A DNA stretch of 64,000 bases from Nitrobacteraceae bacterium AZCC 2146 (lineage in GTDB: Bacteria > Pseudomonadota > Alphaproteobacteria > Rhizobiales > Xanthobacteraceae), in NCBI GenBank assembly GCA_036924855.1, contig JBAGRP010000001.1:3472001-3536000 (forward strand), written 5' to 3'. The first letter of the stretch is position 1. Every line of letters begins with the position of its first letter. Under the pieces are notes generated by a model. It did no database searches and was not told the origin of the DNA. It saw only the letters and a list, made by a program, of their open reading frames with translations. Both the position numbers and the translations under genes were made by a program. Below, piece by piece: positions 61,236 to 64,000 of the stretch.

Positions 61236-62009
61236 ATGTCCAGTCTTACCGGAAAGACCGCTCTCGTCACGGGCGCCTCGCGTGGGATCGGCCGCGCCAG
61301 TGCGCTGGCTCTCGCCAGCGTCGGAGCGCAGGTCCTCGTTCACTACGTCCGTAGCAAGCAGGAGGCAGAGGCCGTCGTAGCGGACATCCGGAAGGCTGGC
61401 GGCCGCGCCGGCGCCGTCAGCGCAGATCTCGCCGCCCCAGATGGCGCGTACAAGCTCGCCAGGCAGGTTCGCAGCATCGTCGGCGATCGCCTCGATATTC
61501 TCGTCGCCAACGCAGGCGTCGCCAAGGATGCGACGATCGAGAACACGACGGTTGAGGATTTCGACAGACTGTTCGCCGTCAATGTCCGAGCACCCTTCTT
61601 CCTGGTGCAACAGCTTTTGCCGATCATGTGCAAGGGAAGCAGCACCGTCTTCGTCTCCTCGCTTGCCGACCATGCTGCGGTCGGCACGCTTGCAGCCTAC
61701 GCCGCCACAAAGGGAGCGATCGACACGTTGGTGAAACAGTTCGCTGCTGAGCTCGGCCCCCGAGGCATTCGCGTCAACGCCGTCGCGCCCGGTCTGGTCG
61801 AAACCGACATGTCGGATTTTGCCAAGACGGATGCGAGTTGTGACTTCGCGCTCGGCATGCGGGCGCTAAAGCGCCTCGCCCTGCCTGACGATATTGGCCG
61901 CGCCGTAGCCTTCCTCGCCTCCGAAGACGCTCGCTGGATCACTGGAGCACGCTTCGGGTCGACGTTTGATCCAATCTCTTACCGCCAATCCATCAACTCG
62001 GGAGTTTGA
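61236..62009 (+). CDS. SDR oxidoreductase with altered C-terminus
   Basis: This SDR of 257 residues has TGASRGIG, VANAG, catalytic Ser in VFVSSLAD and YAATK. AAAGGAGC precedes the ATG at 61236. After WITG near 61945 the expected C-terminal D-T-L-R-V-D-G-G strand is not in the reading frame. Another frame at 61950 reads TLRVDV and then a stop, followed by SNLLPPIHQLGSL. A one-base shift has therefore probably replaced the terminal 20 residues with unrelated ones. Activity may survive, because the catalytic core is intact. Confidence 0.8.
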   Translation: MSSLTGKTALVTGASRGIGRASALALASVGAQVLVHYVRSKQEAEAVVADIRKAGGRAGAVSADLAAPDGAYKLARQVRSIVGDRLDILVANAGVAKDATIENTTVEDFDRLFAVNVRAPFFLVQQLLPIMCKGSSTVFVSSLADHAAVGTLAAYAATKGAIDTLVKQFAAELGPRGIRVNAVAPGLVETDMSDFAKTDASCDFALGMRALKRLALPDDIGRAVAFLASEDARWITGARFGSTFDPISYRQSINSGV

Positions 62010-62012
62010 ACG

Positions 62013-62333
62013 ATGATTTTCGACCACCGCATCTACACCATTAAGCCAAACCGGCTCGCTCGGTTCCTGGAGACCTATGAGCGGCTGGCGCTACCACTCC
62101 AGCGTAAGTATCTCGGCGAGCCCTACGGCTTTTTCGTCTCGCATATCGGCCCGCTCAGCCGGGTTGTGCATCTCTGGCAATACGAGAGCCTCACCGACCG
62201 CGAGCAACGCCGCGACGCCATGGAGGCGGACTCTGAGTGGCAGGCCTACCGGCGCGTCGCGCTCGAAGAGGACACCCTCATCGACATGGAAAACCAGATC
62301 CTGAAACCGGTGTCGTTCTTTGTGCCCCGGTGA
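62013..62333 (+). CDS. NIPSNAP-family protein
   Basis: This 106-residue ferredoxin-like NIPSNAP domain starts MIFDHRIYTIKPNRLARFLE and contains HIGPLSRVVHLWQYESLTDR, where the conserved Trp/Tyr/Glu lie, and a NQILKPVSF ending. The domain occurs in bacterial redox and catabolic operons, with no settled biochemical role; it may bind small molecules. It begins three bases after the SDR stop, so it is translationally linked, and the MFS gene follows 72 bases later. Confidence 0.87.
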   Translation: MIFDHRIYTIKPNRLARFLETYERLALPLQRKYLGEPYGFFVSHIGPLSRVVHLWQYESLTDREQRRDAMEADSEWQAYRRVALEEDTLIDMENQILKPVSFFVPR

Positions 62334-62405
62334 CGGGCTGAGCGCCTGAAACAACCCGGCCAATGCCGGTCCGGCCCCGGAGACGAACTCCCAAGGACGA
62401 CAGCG

Positions 62406-63683
62406 ATGGTCAAGGAAGCGCCTGAGTCAGTTCCCCATGCCCCGGCGGACCGGACTATGCCTCCGGCGGGCGGGCGGTTCGTCTTCGGGCGCCGGGCGAG
62501 TCTGTTGGTTTCGGCGGGCGTCGTCAGCCACACGCTTTGGACAAGTGCGGCGCCCGCCCTGACGTACCGGCTCTATGCCCAGGAATGGCATCTCACCCAT
62601 ACGGTGACGGCGGGAATTTTCGCGGTCTTTCCGATCGGCGTCGTTGTCATGTTAGTCGGCTTCGGCGGCATTTCCGACCATATTGGCCGCCGCGCGACAA
62701 TGTTGGCGGGCCTCTTTGCTTCGCTAGTTGGCGCTCTGTTGTCCGCGGTCGCCCCTGATGTGTGGTGGGTGTTCGCCGGACGCCTCCTAATGGGCATCGG
62801 CGTCGGCCTGTCGGCGAGCCCGTCTACCGCCGCGATTTTGGAGTTTAGCAGCCCGGAACATGCGAAGAGTGCAGCCTCGGTCACGATGGCAGCGCAGGCT
62901 ATCGGCTTCGTTGCTGCTTTGCTTCTAGGCGGCGCCTTGACGGAATATGGGCCATGGCCGACGCACCTTTGCTTCTGGGTACTTGTTCTTTTCCTCAGCA
63001 TTCTACTGACTGCGACGTGGTTCTTGCCGCGTCATACAGTCGGCGATGCGGGCGGCGACACTCGCTCTCGGATGCCGTCCGTTCCGAAGGATGTACGTCG
63101 GGCCTTCGCGGTGTCATCGACCGCCATGATAGCGGCCTATACGTTCGGCGTGCTGGTCCTGTCGCTCGGCGGCCAAGTTGAGCATGATCTAATCGGTTCG
63201 CCCAACGCATTTCTCAACGGCGCCGTCCTTTCGCTATTTCCGATCGTAATGGGAATCGTCGGGATGATCGCTCGCTCTTTCTCACCGCGGGCCGCGCTGA
63301 CGGTCGGCGCACTGGTCTCCGGCCTGGGCATGATGCTGCTCATCCTGGCAGTCAACTTGCGCGATCTTTTGATCTACCTACTGGCGACCGCCGCTGCGGG
63401 AGGCGCATACAGCCTGCTGTTTGTCGGCGGTCTGCAAGTAATCAGCGCAGCTGCGCCCGTGTCTCAACGCGGCGGCGTACTCTCGGCCCTTTATCTCTTG
63501 GGTTATCTGTCGATGGGCGCACTCGCCCTCGTACTAGGTGCTATCGCGACAACTCGGGGGCTCAGCCTGGCCGTGGATCTCGGTGCGGCAGCAATCATTC
63601 TGACGAACGTTGCCACGCTTGTACTCACTACGACGATGCCATCCTCTAAATCCCCTCCCACCGCTCCTCCACAATCTACGTGA
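62406..63683 (+). CDS. MFS transporter (paralogue of the 44545 gene)
   Basis: This 425-residue MFS carrier has twelve helices, A-motif GGISDHIGRRATMLAGL, and the helix 4 segment GIGVGLSASPSTAAILEF. The N-terminal SHTLWTSAAPALTYRLYAQE is nearly the same as in the 44545 protein, proof of common ancestry. An N-terminal extension of about 35 residues is Pro-rich. It is the last gene of the OYE-SDR-NIPSNAP-MFS row and likely exports a product or toxic substrate of that reductase set (inference). Confidence 0.85.
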   Translation: MVKEAPESVPHAPADRTMPPAGGRFVFGRRASLLVSAGVVSHTLWTSAAPALTYRLYAQEWHLTHTVTAGIFAVFPIGVVVMLVGFGGISDHIGRRATMLAGLFASLVGALLSAVAPDVWWVFAGRLLMGIGVGLSASPSTAAILEFSSPEHAKSAASVTMAAQAIGFVAALLLGGALTEYGPWPTHLCFWVLVLFLSILLTATWFLPRHTVGDAGGDTRSRMPSVPKDVRRAFAVSSTAMIAAYTFGVLVLSLGGQVEHDLIGSPNAFLNGAVLSLFPIVMGIVGMIARSFSPRAALTVGALVSGLGMMLLILAVNLRDLLIYLLATAAAGGAYSLLFVGGLQVISAAAPVSQRGGVLSALYLLGYLSMGALALVLGAIATTRGLSLAVDLGAAAIILTNVATLVLTTTMPSSKSPPTAPPQST

Positions 63684-63851
63684 CGATCACACGGACGATC
63701 AGCTCGTTCCAACCCGGGGGTGACGTGACTAAGCACTTCGGCCTGAAATTCATCACCTTCGACACAAGCCGGACCGCAACCTGTCGCATGGCGCAGTCCT
63801 CGTGGCGGCCCAAAATCGACCAGACGATCTACAGGAGTGCGTGATGGCTGT

Positions 63852-64000
63852 TCACTTCTTTATCGAGGGACATTCGCTCTGCTCCAAAGAACGGTATGCC
63901 ATGTCGCCTGGAATAGTCGAAACGATATCGTAGTAGTCCCAACGGCCGCTCGAATCCGACGGCTTTTTTACGCGCGCGACGTACATGTCATGAACCATCT
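63852..64000 (-). CDS. Branched-chain-type ABC binding protein, C-terminal end only
   Basis: The minus-strand frame, open at the right edge, reads MYVARVKKPSDSSGRWDYYD, then IVSTIPGDMAYRSLEQSECP and ends IKK-stop. This is the usual end of LivJ/UrtA-like periplasmic binding proteins (WDYYKVxxTIPGxxAFRPLxxSxCPLVKK). It converges with the MFS gene. The rest of the gene lies beyond the window. Confidence 0.75.
   Translation of the reverse strand, partial: MVHDMYVARVKKPSDSSGRWDYYDIVSTIPGDMAYRSLEQSECPSIKK

Noticed and set aside
1..64000. CRISPR array, prophage, integron or complete IS element
   Set aside because: No regularly spaced repeats, phage structural genes, integrase or paired IS ends were seen; the only mobile-element trace is the truncated IS1595-type transposase.

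Overview
The window looks like an accessory (non-core) chromosomal region of an alphaproteobacterium of the Bradyrhizobium type. The base composition is GC-rich. The SecY copy, the ribbon-helix-helix protein, the split PntA transhydrogenase subunits and the abundance of LysR, IclR, TetR, SDR and CaiB family genes all fit that group. This assignment rests on remembered family features, not on a database search. No rRNA, tRNA, CRISPR array, plasmid origin or intact prophage was seen.

Layout: 1-5.4 kb holds LysR regulators, a MATE pump and a complete secY standing far from any ribosomal operon. 5.4-6.8 kb is decayed DNA with the tail of an acyl-CoA dehydrogenase. 6.8-15.9 kb holds an RND efflux pair with a divergent LysR, an MFS exporter and two SDRs. 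15.9-20.6 kb mixes gene scraps (ALDH tail, TRAP-binding protein, LysR/oxidoreductase/hydrolase scar) with an intact 3-hydroxyacyl-CoA dehydrogenase and two TetR genes. 20.7-28.7 kb is an ene-reductase district: two intact Old Yellow Enzymes, a third broken by an internal deletion, an aldo/keto reductase, two paralogous LysR regulators and a flavin monooxygenase.

The centrepiece is 30.1-44.1 kb. An IclR regulator lies beside a ten-gene minus-strand operon: SDR, CaiB CoA-transferase, livG-livH-livM-binding protein-livF, aldehyde dehydrogenase, a second CaiB, quinone oxidoreductase. A divergent plus-strand operon carries a third CaiB, an enoyl-CoA hydratase and a MaoC hydratase. Together they look like import, CoA activation and beta-oxidation-like breakdown of an organic acid. 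The first gene of the long operon is not an ordinary SDR: it carries the Ser-Tyr-Arg triad and N-terminal motif of halohydrin dehalogenases.

44.1-50.7 kb contains a twice-frameshifted small gene, an MFS exporter, a truncated IS1595-type transposase, a second branched-chain-type binding protein, an IclR gene with a clear terminator, and an SDR. 50.7-57.9 kb is a redox region: glutathione transferase, DUF427, EgtD-like histidine methyltransferase, PntAA and PntAB, and a frameshifted and truncated PntB, followed by two tandem SDR paralogues and a TetR gene that share a palindromic promoter element. 58.4-64 kb repeats the ene-reductase theme (LysR, hydrolase stub, OYE, SDR, NIPSNAP, MFS) and ends inside another binding-protein gene.

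Gene decay is a strong theme. At least ten truncated or frameshifted remnants lie between intact regulator/reductase cassettes, which suggests repeated acquisition and loss of small catabolic and detoxification modules.
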